In this document: piece by piece, positions 45,956-58,044 of the stretch
Layout of the letters: every line of letters begins with the position of its first letter
Position numbering within the stretch: position 1 is the stretch's first letter
Assembly: GCA_019454045.1 (NCBI GenBank)
Contig: SKCR01041831.1
Coordinates: 78,365 to 142,364 of the forward strand
DNA: 64,000 nucleotides
Direction of reading: 5' to 3'
Origin: Zanthoxylum bungeanum
Taxonomy: Eukaryota > Streptophyta > Magnoliopsida > Sapindales > Rutaceae
The notes under the pieces: generated by a model
Told to the model about the DNA's origin: nothing
What the model saw: only the letters and a program-made list of their open reading frames with translations
Databases searched by the model: none
Position numbers and translations under genes: made by a program

Positions 45956-47927
45956 TTTTGGACAATTTTGAACCATAGCATCAATATTTGTATAGAACAT
46001 GGTGTTGTTATACAAATTAACTATGTGACAAAGGAAATTGCTCTTTTATCATTTGTAATTGGATTACCAGGATATATAAATGATAAAAGTCCATATGATT
46101 AGTTCCGGATTAATAAGATATGAGACAATATTAATCCACTAAGGTTTAATCATTAAAACATCCCTAGTCGTAGTATTATCGAGATTGAACATCGATAATG
46201 TGGAATAGACTAGTATTGCACTTGTTCGTGTTATGGGAGCATAACGGCATAGTTCTCATATATTTGGGTATTGGATACTCATGCAAGTGTAATAAGAGGT
46301 TGTGTTTACCGATGGTACAGAAACAGCTTCGCTCTGGATAGACCCCTCGGAATTCCATTAGTAGTATGACTATGTGTCTATGGAAGTCCGAATCAGGGTA
46401 GGTGTATTTGGTCTTAAACTTGAGACTTGCACCGCTAATACTTACGAAAATCAATATACTTTAGTTTTGGTCGTCCAGGGCTTTAACAGGTTTTGTGTAC
46501 GCCTCTTCTGGGTATATTGAGAATCGTAGTGTATTGGGTGTGATGTCAAGATGGAAGTATCACTTCAGTCATATGGAGATGATTGTCACGTAGGATACGG
46601 AACTGGTAATCTTATATGCTGCAGCTATCGGGATAATATGACAAGGTCATAGTTATTCGATTATAGAGACTAGTTACCAGAGATTGGATATGTGCTTCGT
46701 ACGGGGCATACACAATTACAGCCCCAAGCCTAGCATGTGACATCCGATACTGGATCGCAATACGCAATACTACGTATACTACGCCAGATATAGATTACAT
46801 ATTCCTTTAAGAATATTTCTGGAGAATTGGGTAGGCACGGTGCTTTGCTAGAAGCCAACCATGTCTTGTAAGTCGGCAAAAACATAGTACTAGGTACGTA
46901 CATGTTCGGATAGTCCGACGACCGGATTTACTGCCAACATATCCGGGGATCTCATGGGTCGCTTCCCGAAGATTCACCGATGACGTATGACTCGCACATT
47001 ATTAATCTGAGATTAATTAATAGAGAGAGAAAATTAATCTAGGATTAATTAGGGAGATATTTTATCTGGGATAAAATACTATTTGAAGAGAGAGAATGAT
47101 TAATTTGGAATTAATCGATAAAATAATATATTGAATATATTAAACGAAATTAGATTTCGACGTAGAATTATAATTAGATTTTAATTTGGGCGAACGAGTT
47201 AATTTAGAATTAATTCGCTAGCGACGTGAATAGTAATTTTTCTAGGCATAATTATTTAATTAAATTTCATTTAATTTCTTCGCAACCGAAAATTCGTTAA
47301 TTCGGAATTAGCGAACCCGAGCACGGGAGTGTTTGCAGGCCCACTCACATTTTGAATCAAGTGGGGCCCACAAGTCACATCATGCGTCACATCACTAGTC
47401 AACTTCATCACTTTAATGTGATGGAAGTTGTTGGTAGGTGGTTGAGTGTGAAACACACTAGTGTGATGGCTTGAAAGACATTTACCATTTTTATTATTTT
47501 TGTATTTGACTTTCATTTGGTGTAATTAGATTACATAACACAAAATAACACACATCTTCTCTTCTCCCTCTCCCTCTCACGGCTTTAGAAGCCATTTCTC
47601 TCTAAAATTTCCTCATGGCCGAGAGATACAAGAAGCTTTAGGGAAATTTTATGGCAAAAATTCCAAGTGCTAGCACACTCAAAGGATTCTTACAAAGGTG
47701 ATAGGGAAACCCATTCATGAGCATGGAATCCATTATCAAAGCTTGGAGCTTGAAGACAACTCAATGAGGGCAACCAAGGGCTTGGCCGAATTCCATGTAG
47801 CAAAGAAAAATTTTGTGTTCATCGCATCCAAAAGCCGATCAAAGTGAGTATTTCCGCAACTTTACTTTGATGTATTTGCACTTTTCATCGCTTAATATGA
47901 TCTTGGTTTGACCTAGAAAACCCAACA
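45956..47927 (+). repeat. 3' LTR of C with hairpin array
   Basis: 1972 bp, collinear with 28210-30182. The first bases read TTTTGGAC where the 5' LTR has TGTTGGAC, so the terminal TG has mutated to TT after insertion. Hairpin array at 47001-47217. Ends CCCAACA next to ATTAG. Confidence 0.92.
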
Positions 47928-47931
47928 ATTA

Positions 47932-48594
47932 GAACTCATACATTCTGATGTATGCGGACCAATGTCAGTCACCGCTAGAGGTGGATTCTCCTACTTCATT
48001 ACCTTTATCGATGATCACTCACGATATGGGTATGTGTACCTTATGCGGTACAAATCTAAAGCCTTTGAGAAATTCAAAGACTTCAAAGCTGAAGTAGAAA
48101 ACCAGCTTAATAAAAGTATTAAGTCACTAAGGTCTGACCGGGGTGGTGAATACTTAAGCAACGAATTTCAAGATTACTTGAGAGAAAATGGCATTGTTTC
48201 CCAGTGGACTCCTCCGGGAACTCCACAACATAATGGGGTCTCCGAAAGGAGAAATCAGATATTATTAGATATGGTTCGATCAATAATGCCAGACACGAAT
48301 CTACCTTTTTCATTTTGGGGTCTTGCTTTAGAAACTGCAACACTACTACTAAACCAAGTACCTTCCAAGACTGTTAGTCAAACACCATATGAGTTATGGT
48401 ATGGGAAACGTCCTAGTCTTAGTTATCTAAGAGTTTGGGGATGTGACACATATGTCAAGCTCACACAAACTAACAAATTGGATGATAGGGCAGTTAAATG
48501 TAAGTTTGTAGGATATGCCTTGAACTCAAGAGCATACGTGTTCTACGTCCCAAATGAACAAAGAACATTTGTCTCACGATATGCTAAATTCTAG
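47932..48594 (+). pseudogene. O integrase catalytic core
   Basis: Continues the frame broken at 28209. Integrase joins element cDNA to the chromosome. The phrase HSDVCGP lies upstream. The D-D-E triad is complete: Asp in FIDDHSRYG, Asp in RSDRGGEY and Glu in SERRNQ. QWTPPGTPQHNG and ELWYGKRP follow, as in typical copia integrase. This stretch has no internal stop, but ends early at TAG (48592-48594) because of a one-base loss at about 48588-48591 (a run of T is one short). Coding continues in the next frame. Confidence 0.88.
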
Positions 48595-49444
48595 AGAATG
48601 AATTCCTTCTCAAGAAATATAGCGGGAGTAGACTTGAACTTGATGAGGTACGAGAAGAACAAACTAACATAGAACTAAACCCCAGGGCCCTAAAAATGGC
48701 AGCGACGGAACAACCACAAGGTTATGAACTCAGAAGGTCTGGTAGGGAAAGATATGAGCCTGAAAGATATGGTTTCCATATTGATGAGGAACATGATCAG
48801 GTTATTGATAATGACGATCCCACCAGTTATGACGAAGTAATGCGTGACATTGATTCAGTCAAGTGGCTTGAGGCCATAAAATTCGAAATAGACTCTATGT
48901 ATCAGAATCAAGTATGGGACTTTGTAGATGCACCTGAAGGGATAAAACCCATAGGCTGCAAGTGGATTTACAACCGTAAAACTGATGCAGAAGGCAACAT
49001 CCAAACCTATAAGGCTAGGTTGGTGGCGAAAGGTTATAGAAAAATCCAAGGAATTGACTATGAGGAAACCTTCTCGCCTGTTGCAATGATAAAGTCCATT
49101 CGAATTTTACTGGCACTAGCTGCACACTTTGATTATGAGATTTGGCAGATGGATGTCAAAATAGCTTTCCTTAATGGGAACCTCCTAGAGGAAGTCTATA
49201 TGACACAACCTAAGGGGTTTGCATCTAAGGATGATCATAATAAAGTATGCAAGCTTAAACGATCCATTTATGGACTCAAGTAAGCCTCCAGAAGTTGGAA
49301 TATACGATTTGATGAGACAATCAAAGAATTTGACTTTATCAAAAATGTAGATGAGCCTTGTGTTTACAGGAAAAGTAGTGGAGTGCTGTTGTATTTCTTG
49401 TATTATATGTCGATGACATATTAATCATCGGGAATGATATTCTC
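48595..49444 (+). pseudogene. O reverse transcriptase, N-terminal and central part
   Basis: After the frameshift the integrase C-terminus/RT linker runs to an uninterrupted frame at 48696-49283. It has the copia RT landmarks KWIYNRK, YKARLVAKGY, DYEETFSPVA, QMDVKIAFLNG and SIYGLK. TAA at 49281-49283 sits where family members have glutamine (CAA), a C-to-T change. A second frameshift at about 49375-49382 comes before the catalytic LYVDD (49406-49420), which is itself intact in the new frame. Confidence 0.87.
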
Positions 49445-49696
49445 ATGATGCAAGCCACAAAGCAATGGTTATCTCAGAATTTCTCCATGAAAGATTTGGG
49501 AGAAGCAGCCTACATCCTCGGCATTAAGATCTACCGTGATAGATCTAAGAGGTTGTTAGAAATTTGTCAATCTATGTACATAGATAAAGTTTTGAAAAGA
49601 TTCAAAATAGAAGATTCCAAAAGAGGTAATTTACCTACTTGTCATGGAATCAAATTATATAAAGAGCAATATCCACATACTCATTCAGATAGATAG
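49445..49696 (+). pseudogene. O reverse transcriptase, C-terminal part
   Basis: Begins right after LYVDDILIIGND. Contains WLSQNFSMKDLGEAAYILGIKIYRDR and YIDKVLKRF, standard for copia RT thumb/connection. TAG at 49694-49696 ends the frame; RNase H follows in the same frame after it. Confidence 0.87.
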
Positions 49697-50395
49697 CGTA
49701 TGAGTAGGATCCATTATGCTTCAGTAATAGGATCGATCATGTACTCCATGCTATGTACAAGACCTGATGTCTTTTATGCTCTTAGCATAAAGAGCAAGTA
49801 TCAGACAAATCCTGGTGAGCAACACTGGGCAGCTGTCAAAACAATCCTCAAGTATCTGAGAAGAACTAAGGATGTGTTTTTGACATACGGAGATTGTTAT
49901 GAGATGAAAGTCATTGGTTACTATGATGCGAGCTTTCAGACCGATAGAGATGACAGCAGATCGCAAACAGGATATCTGTTTACTTTAAATGGCGGTGCTA
50001 TAAGTTGGAAAAGCTTAAAGTAGTCAACTACAGCGGACTCCACCACTGAAGCAGAGTATATTACAGCATCTGAGGCAGCTAGAGAAGCAGTCTGGATAAA
50101 GAAGTTCATCACGGAGCTGGAAGTGCTTCCCGCGATAAAGAATGGCGTCACGATGTACTGTGACAACACGGGCGCCATTGCTCAATCAAAGGAACCAAGG
50201 TCCCACCAGAAATCCAAGCATGTATTCAAGCGATTTCATCTCACCAGGGAGATTGTTGAGAGAAAAATAGTTATTATAGAGAAAATACCCACAGAAGATA
50301 ATCTTGCAGATTCTCTGACTAAAGGGCTGACTCAACAAAAGAATGATAGACACACTCGAGAGTATGGTGTCCAGATTCATACTAGTTGGCTATAG
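49697..50395 (+). pseudogene. O RNase H
   Basis: The RNase H removes RNA from the RNA-DNA hybrid during reverse transcription. Readable: LCTRPDV, QHWAAVKTILKYLRRTKD, GYYDASFQTDRDDSRSQTGY (first Asp), then STTADSTTEAEYITASEAAREAVW (Glu) and MYCDNTGAIA (second Asp), LADSLTKGL. One TAG at 50021-50023 sits where CAG is expected. The natural stop is at 50393-50395, and the polypurine tract begins a few bases later. Confidence 0.88.
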
Positions 50396-50396
50396 T

Positions 50397-50409
50397 GCAA
50401 ATGGGAGAT
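50397..50409 (+). other. Polypurine tract of O
   Basis: GCAAATGGGAGAT directly before the 3' LTR. Confidence 0.85.
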
Positions 50410-52401
50410 TGTTAGGGATATGCCCTATACCCAACTTGTGGATGGGCTATATGTACATGTATTTGAAATATTTTCATTAATTAATAAAATGGCAATCTTT
50501 ATTACACATGTCTTACATAACTTATATGAATCATCAACAATATAATAAAGCCCTTGTTGTAATAAGACGATGGCTTCCACCCCTTATGAGAATCATTACT
50601 CTTAAATGTTCATAGTCATAGTTTTGTGAATAATCTGGGCGTTCACAAAGCGGAGAGACTAGCATGATGATATGATCTGCCCTTAAGTGGGGTAGCCGAT
50701 CTCATAGGCTACTAGCGGAGATCCGTCCGCTTGGTGTATCACATGGATGCATGAGTTGCTCGTGTCCATCGAACTGACCTACGAAAGTTTTCATATGGAG
50801 TGTTTATCCCATGTGTCTATGAAAACTTTCATGTATCGATTATATGACTAGTCCTTAGACTTGAGGTCTTTACAATCTTATGTGTGGATCAAATAACTTT
50901 GACATTCTCCTTCCCCGGTTCAAAAGATCCGGTCATAAGGGTCTGATTGGGTCATTTGTTGAAACACATGAAATTTGTAAAGATACAATAGAGAATCACC
51001 ACTCTTTCGGATAATATTTTCTTATAAGAGCAGTATTCCAGTTCGCGGGTTGATATGTGTGATCAGTGCTTGAGACTGTGGCCACCGCAGAAGAATCATG
51101 TGAGATTCTTGGGTTAGCACGATTCATGACACCATCAACATCATACATTTGACCATATGGGTAGACATTTTACGTACCCTAGGTCAATAAGTGGGGATAT
51201 AGTGAGGCGAGGGACCGTATCATATGTAAATCACATATAGAATGGGTATATATATATATATTTCCTTCTCATTTGGGGGCATTGGCATGTTGCTAGATGT
51301 CAACCTTGGTCATTGAAATCGAACGACCATCTGATCAGAGGATAATTTATGTTCGATTAAATTATAATGATTCATTTCATGTCAGACTTGAGGGGAACCC
51401 AAAAGGTCACACACAACAAAGTCGAAATCAATGGATAATAGTGCATAATACATATTTAACAGCATATATGATTGATGTAGGAATTGTTCATAAATGGTTC
51501 AATGTGTTTAATTATTGAACAGATCATTTATGAGGTTCCATAGTGGCTTAGGGATTGGTGAATAACGATAGAGGCACTTTGGGAATTGGAATAAATAGAT
51601 TAAAAAAAATATACTATTCACATGAATAGTAATGCGTGAATAGTACCACGTGAATAGTAAAATTTTTTAATTTAATTTTGTTATTTGTTTTGAATTCCAA
51701 TTCGGCCTAAACTCTTATTAGGGTTTTATAATCTCATTAAACCACTAAATTAAGATCCAATGGCTAAGATTAAATTGGCTTTTATCCCACATCAGATTCT
51801 TAATTAATTTTGTTGTCTTTGGAGCACTATATAAACCCAAAGAATTCTTCACAAATTTTTGCACCAAACCTTTCAAATCTTGGGTTTATATAAGTGAGCA
51901 ACTCTAAAGTTTTAAGAGTAAGCCACTGATTTTCAGGATCCTTAAGTCTAATTGACTAGAGGAACCTATAGTTAAAAGTTTTGAGGTATTTGCCTAGGCT
52001 AGCACCAAGGGCAAAATACCCGTGCACTCAAGGCGTAGTCTTGCCGTTGAGTTTTGGATTTGGTGTGTACATCTTTGGAGGCCACACACTTGGGTGGCTC
52101 TTTGGAACGTGGAAGAGCTTGCTGAGTTCGAGAAAAATCTTGTAGATTGGAGGGAAGACTGGATGAGTCTACGATTCAAGTAAGTCTTTTTCTTTCTTTA
52201 TTTTAATTAGAGTTCTTATGACAGTTAGCATGTTTAGGTTTATGTTCTTTGCATGTTTTATGAGTTTTATGCTTAGAATGTATAATAACATGTCTAGGCT
52301 TGTAGAATAATCAAAACATATGGGTCTTGGGCAAAAGGAAAGCGGCATCATAATTTTAATTATTTATTTTTCCGTTGCGCACTCGCGGCCGCTTCCCAAC
52401 A
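50410..52401 (+). repeat. 3' LTR of O
   Basis: 1992 bp, uninterrupted, starts TGTTAGGGATATGCCC and ends GCGGCCGCTTCCCAACA. It serves as the reference for recognising both parts of the split 5' LTR. The ACTATTCA dyad cluster is at 51610-51660 and the TATA box at 51828-51835. The TSD copy CCCTA follows. Confidence 0.93.
51828..51835 (+). promoter_or_regulatory. TATA box of O's 3' LTR
   Basis: TATATAAA in the same context as at 18333. If active, transcripts would read out into T3 DNA at 52402 onward. Confidence 0.7.
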
Positions 52402-54110
52402 CCCTAGTCCTGAACTAGGATTTGGGGGCGTTACGTATTGCCCTCTCCCCATTCCTCTACATGTGCACATGTGCTGTCCGTCAATTCCAAACTGTAGCAA
52501 GTTACATACTGAGGTGGGTTTTTCCCTCATGCCTCGTAAACACAAAATCATGCTTTAAAAATATCTTTCTTTTAAATCATTTCTCAGAATATGCATAATC
52601 AAAGTATAACTTAAAAGGGAATTTGGCTAACGCCCTAAATGCGAGAAAATAAGTCTGTTACAAAAAATTAACTAAATAAAAATCATTTTAAAGGAAAAAT
52701 TGTCCACTCACTGTTTTGGAGTCTAACCGTCACTACTTCTTTTAATCGAAGAAGATTGCGTTTCCTACCGATCATTTCTAATTGAGAAACTTGGTCAAAA
52801 TTTAGATCGTAGGATATGTATTCAGGATTATTATCACTATATGACATATTATGCTTGTGGCATGATACAATGCGTGTGTACCAACTGATACGAGACTCAT
52901 GGGATGGTCTGTAACGTTCTAGGATGAATTTGGAATGAATAAATTGATTTTGAAAACTAACCTCGCGTCGTGACACAAAAACCTTGGCGTTGCGACGCTC
53001 TCGAACCAGAACTGGGTAGTGATCATTTTGAATCGGCGTCGCGACGCAAACTTGTTGGCGTCGCGACGCGAGCTCGATAAAATGAAACAGAGAGCAACTC
53101 TTCAGGATGTGTCGCGACACTGGCCTAAAATCAGGGTCAATTTTCCACTCTTACATTAACCATGCCCAATGCAATCCCCACTTTCACACACACATCCACA
53201 TAGGCAATCCATTAAACTTCAATATCCATATACAAGGGCCATTCTCAATCCGCAACCATCACCAAATATAATTTCCAAATTCATCCATAATATAAAAATT
53301 GAACAATGGCTCTAACCTTTATCTATTGAGTTATCAGCTCTCAAATACATTAATCCATGTTATATTATCTCATAGTGCATTAACCCAACAAATTACCATC
53401 AAAGCATCAAAAAATATTTCTTCCAAAAGCTAATAAATTCAGCCCTCATATACATTTTTCATCTTAACTTTATTTTCACCACACTTGGCATAATTCATTA
53501 TAAACAACTTCATAAACGTGCCTTATGACTCAATTTCTTGCCCAACCTTCTTAATCAACAAAGCCCCAAATCATAGGGTTTCTAAGCATGAAAAACTAAA
53601 TGGAGAATAGATGCCCATGTTCCAAGTTAAGAATAAGAGATAAGAAAAAGAAGCTTACTTGACCAAGAGATCTTGAAATTTCATCACTTTTGCTTCAAAC
53701 TTTTCCATGAGAAATGAAGAAAATTGGAGAGCTTCTTTGCCAATCAAGACTCACGATTTTGGCCTCCTAAAAGAGGTGAATGAATAGTGGTCTATTTATA
53801 GAAGAAGGGGGATGATTTTTGTAGTCAAATGGGTGGCCAAGAGTGTGTCACATCACCCATTTTCTAGACTTCACCCGAAATCTACTATAGCAGCCATGAA
53901 ATTCTAGGTTTTTAACCCGTTTCGGTTTCTAATTTGAGAAAATATCTAAAGTGAACTTGTAGCTCTCGGTTAGCTTTCCGAGAATATAAATTTCATAACA
54001 ATCAGAGTTTGTATGAAAAAGTTTCACCCTAATTACAAAGGGCTGCTCAGGATGGGACGCAAGCTAAGTACCGCATCGGAACTGCAAGAAATTTACCGAA
54101 TGTCCCAAAA
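52402..54110 (-). repeat. Chromovirus-like 5' LTR of T3, part 2
   Basis: Continues T3 after O: a GGGGGCGTTACGTATTG minisatellite unit at 52428 belongs to the array cut at 7287. On the minus strand a TATA box (53793-53800) is followed by a region with a donor-like CAAGTAAGC. CGTCGCGACGC palindromes lie at 52972-53070. The 145-residue minus frame at 52683-53120 lies in this LTR and has no recognisable domain. The outer end is not certain; about 54110 is where LTR-like character fades. Confidence 0.55.
53793..53800 (-). promoter_or_regulatory. TATA box of T3's LTR (minus strand)
   Basis: Minus strand TATAAATA, in CTTCTATAAATAGACC. Position and strand agree with the primer site at 6326-6342. Confidence 0.5.
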
Positions 54111-55262
54111 GTTATTTTATGAGAATGCATTTGTTTGAATATGATTTATATCAAATATTATGTCATTCAAAAGTTAACAAATGTTGGCCTCTGATAATGT
54201 ACATGTCGCCAGGATTACCAGATGTTACAACCTCTTATTTGCAATTACATTATTATAATTGTAAAATGCAATTGCTTAATAATGTCATCCATCAAAAGGT
54301 TGATGACTTTTTCTTAAATAATTTTTATCTTGTGTGGCTAGTTCTAGGATAAGCTCATCAAATAGTGAATCAAACGAGGTCAATCCTTTTATATTCTATT
54401 CACACTCAAATTTCAAGCTTCTTTGGGCTTCCAGGCCTTCATAATCTAGATTTCATATCTATTTTCTTATGGAACATCCAAAACAATATTTTTTCTACAC
54501 AAGAATTAAAAATCACAAAAAAAAAAATATAAAACATAAATTTAATTATTATTTCAGAAATGTGCTAAGTTAAGAGAATTAATGAAACTATAAGTGTAAA
54601 ATGATTATTTCTTTTTTTTTTAAAATATACACTTTTTAATGCATCACACCCTCAACCAGCTTATTATTAGTCCATAGTAATTTAAGCAAAAACTTAAAAG
54701 ATAAATTCTTATCCAAACATAATTGCTCAAATCTCAGATGTCAAAAAAAATGTTTGATTTCCTTATGTTTTCTTCTTAACCCACGCAATGAGCTTTGGGT
54801 CAGTGACTCCTAGACCAATTAGTCTTAGGGAACTATGTGTTAAAACACTCATACAGACTTAATTGCTCGAGTTAGAGAGTCTACGAAAATGAATTTATTT
54901 ACTCATTTTTTAAACCAACTCAAAGCTTCACCATTTTACGCGACCAATCATTTCTTGTTTAGGCAAGATGTCCGGTTACTAAGTAAGAATTTGATTGTTA
55001 CTATCATTTTTTAACCAACTCATGTTCTATCATTTTATGCGAACAATCACTGCTTGTTGAGGAAAGCATGGTTTTTTTTTAATTGTAGAACACAAATTCC
55101 AATGTCTTTAGGTGCTACCTCCAATAAAGTAGAGAACAAAATATTATAAAATTTTCACTTACAACCCACAATCATATGTCAAATGAGCATATGGAAAAAA
55201 TATTATGGAGAATTCACAAATTTGAAAGATTAAAAAAGAAATGAACAAAAATAACTTGTTAC
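54111..55262 (-). mobile_element. Decayed LTR of a minus-strand Athila/Tat-like relic, left of solo LTR E
   Basis: No gene seen: AT-rich, with stops everywhere. It is the left flank of solo LTR E. Its continuation at 58045-58241 leads to a polypurine tract on the minus strand, which makes this stretch, in part at least, the 3' LTR of that relic. The left limit is unknown. Confidence 0.35.
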
Positions 55263-55267
55263 GAAAC

Positions 55268-58039
55268 TGTTAGGGTTGGTGCTCGGAGTGCCAATCCGGA
55301 TCGTATTTATGTCTGATTCATGAATACGAGCAATAAATTTTTCCATAATATTACTTATTTATGGTAGCACCTTTTGTCTTTGATTATATATATACGATCT
55401 AATTCATTAGATTGAAACCAAATCATGTTTAGTGATATATATATATTAGACAAAGACCCGATAATATATAATATAGTGCGCAATTATAACGTAGCTTGTA
55501 ATTGACTTTGGGAAGTGTCACTACTAGAAATACATTATCAAATTAAGTTCCTAGTCAAGATTTACTAACACGGGTCGGTTAGTAAAATCCACTGAGACCA
55601 GTACATATCGTATATCGTGACTTGGTCCGATGGTTTATCCTAATGAACCATGAGTCTTGGGAGACTCGTATAGACGTGTAGGTGTTTATTTGATAAACAC
55701 TGAACGACTCACCGAAGATTACCAAATAGATGGTACACCAATGTCAATATGAATCTTCTCGGGTTGATTAGCATAATGATTCTTTGACTTGAGATACCAT
55801 TGTGGATATATGAGTTATCCTCCATACTTAGATGGAAGTCATGTCACCAATCTATTGAGATCAGACCTCCACCTGTTCGTTGGGTGTGGACTCATACTCA
55901 TGATATCCTGTGTGTATCAAGATATGATCTATCAGTCTTGTGTACATGGCATATCTATTCATTATATGATTAGCAATCCGTTAAATCCATGGATCTGTGG
56001 TACACTATAGAAATGAGTTCTAATTGTTATTATAAGATTGCTAATAGAATCATCGATGAGATTATACCTATACAGATTTGACGTTAATATCTATATCTCT
56101 GGAATAATCTGAATACATGTGACAAATGGATTATATATATGTGATGACCTCGACTTGTATGGTTCAACGAGTTTATCTGTGGTTGTCATAATTTATGGGT
56201 TGGTAAATTATGGACACGAAATTGGATTTTATGACGGATATGCCTGAACCTAGAGAGTCTCACTAATGAAATATACTTGTAGAGCACTAGGACAACTTTT
56301 ATGAATAATACTGATTATTTATAAATCATTTAACGGTTAAACGAAAGATACATGCAAATGGACATTTTGGTCATTTCTTAATTAATGTGTATTTATATTT
56401 AATATTTGATTTAATTAAATACACAATAATTAAATGTCAAATTATGATATTTGACATATATCATTAATATATGTATTTGAGATATTTAAAGTAAATATAA
56501 TACATATATTTGAGATATTTGAATTTAATTAATTAATTAATTAATTAATTATTTAATTGTTAAATGATTAAAGTAATTAAAATATAAATATCTACCATTA
56601 TGATAAAGTTTGGAAATGATTACTTAGTGTAAATTGTTGACTTTACATTAAAGAAAAATGAATTCAAATGGCATTTGGCTTGTTAGATATTTGTTTGAAA
56701 AATTAACAAAATATCTAATCTTTTTCCTACACCAAATTCGGCCACCTTGACCTAATATTTAAGGTTTTTTTCATTTGCTTCACACTTTTTTAAGCCACCA
56801 AAAACTAAAACAAAAGTGTTAAGAGAAAAAGAAAAGAAACTAAGAATAAAAATGAAGAAAGCTTGTATTTAAGTAAGTTTTTCCAACTTTCTATTAGAAT
56901 GAAAATTATTCCTTTTAATCTTGGCTACAACATGTGTAGTTCTTAAGTGTTTCTACTCTCTTATGTTTGTGTTTTGATGGTTGGAAGCATGAAAGAAAGA
57001 TGTATGCATATATGTTTAATAAAGTAAGCTTATAAATGGTGTATAAGCTTTCTTTTGATCATTTGATGATCTTGTTGTCATTCTATAGTTGTTAGGTCAC
57101 TCATTGATGACCTATAATTGTTCTTGAGTTGTTTCAAAGTGGTGAGACTTGTTTGGTGTTGTAGAGATTAAATTAAAGTATTGAATTTGTTTAATTTTAT
57201 TAATTAGACTAATTTGAGAAATTAAGGTTCTTAAACTAAACCAAAATTGGGGATTTTCATATATGTGTTGTATAATGATGTATATATGATGTACATTTAA
57301 TTTGGTATTGATTGGATATCATCTAATGTTGTTTTGAACAATTTTGGACCAAAATGTAAAATTTGGAAAGTTGTAGCAACTCTCGGCAATTTAGGGAAAT
57401 TATTGGTTTTGAGTTACAATTTGTATGTCCATGTATAAGAAATGTATAAATCATTTTGGTAGTGATTTGGAATCACTTAAATTTGTATTTGACAAATTAG
57501 GACTAAAATTATCAAAATGCAAAGTTTTGGGGTCTCACGGAAAATAGAGAAAAATCAGATTTTTGGATAAAAAATCATTTTTTATTTATTGAGTAATTAG
57601 AATAAATTGGTTTCTTTTAAATTCCTAAGAAAAATAATTACCAGAAATTGTTTCGGAGTGAAAATAAGCGAAAATGGCGAAAAATGGTGTTATCAGGTAA
57701 CGGTTGTCCAAACAGTGAGTTGGTCACTGTTCGGGCAGCCCACAAACTGTCCAAATATTTTTGGGGCTGACCTGGGCAGCCCCCATGTGCATTGGTCGGT
57801 CGGTTTGGTCGGAAACGCATTTTATGCTATTTTACGGAAAATATTTTCATAAAAGTTTCACGGTGTTTCTATATTATTTATTTTGTTATTTGATATCGAA
57901 TAAATATGTTTTGGTGAAATATGAATGAATTTTTAATATTGGATATTAAATAATTTATTCGTAAGTTTAAAAATTTGAAACTACGATTTCGCCGGACCAC
58001 GCTTCTTCCGCTCGACCGCCTGATGATAAAACCCCAACA
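55268..58039 (+). repeat. Solo LTR E, copia type, with target duplication
   Basis: Starts TGTTAGGGTTGGTGC and ends GATAAAACCCCAACA; 2772 bp, with exact duplication GAAAC at 55263-55267 and 58040-58044. No primer site follows and no polypurine tract precedes it, so the interior was lost by LTR-LTR recombination. The reverse complement of the same family is at 60289-62747. It contains a (TTAA)n run at 56525-56551. The 81-residue frame at 57607 is LTR shadow. Confidence 0.9.
56525..56551. repeat. (TTAA)n microsatellite
   Basis: Uninterrupted TTAA repeat of about seven units inside solo LTR E. Confidence 0.85.
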
Positions 58040-58044
58040 GAAAC

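Larger units (their letters stand above)
28210..47927 (+). mobile_element. Element C of the A-D family, in O's integrase, itself carrying D
   Basis: LTRs of 1973 bp (28210-30182) and 1972 bp (45956-47927), duplication ATTAG at 28205-28209 and 47928-47932, primer site 30184-30195 and polypurine tract 45944-45955 show a full plus-strand element. Without D it is about 9.9 kb. The interior has gag, protease, integrase, RT and RNase H relics in copia order, none functional. It is the target of D at 33858. Confidence 0.92.
7288..52401 (+). mobile_element. Ty1/copia element O, complete but broken up by four other elements
   Basis: O has two LTRs of about 2.0 kb starting TGTTAGGGATATGCCC and ending GCTTCC(T/C)AACA. 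It also has a Met-tRNA primer site, gag, protease, integrase, RT, RNase H, a polypurine tract and the exact 5-bp duplication CCCTA at 7283-7287 and 52402-52406. Gene order PR-INT-RT-RH is that of copia. Subtracting A, B, C/D and their target duplications leaves about 9.2 kb, normal for a copia element with long LTRs. The gag and integrase resemble the Tork/TAR/Angela group, but I cannot fix the lineage by eye. O is the oldest of the copia layers here because all the others lie in it. Confidence 0.93.

Noticed and set aside
52683..53120. 145-residue minus-strand frame as a possible gene
   Set aside because: It lies inside T3's LTR, includes the CGTCGCGACGC repeats, and has no recognisable domain. 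The length is possible by chance.
54111..55262. Candidate host intergenic DNA between elements
   Set aside because: Its continuation past solo LTR E leads to an Athila/Tat-like polypurine tract, so a decayed LTR is the better explanation, although not certain.
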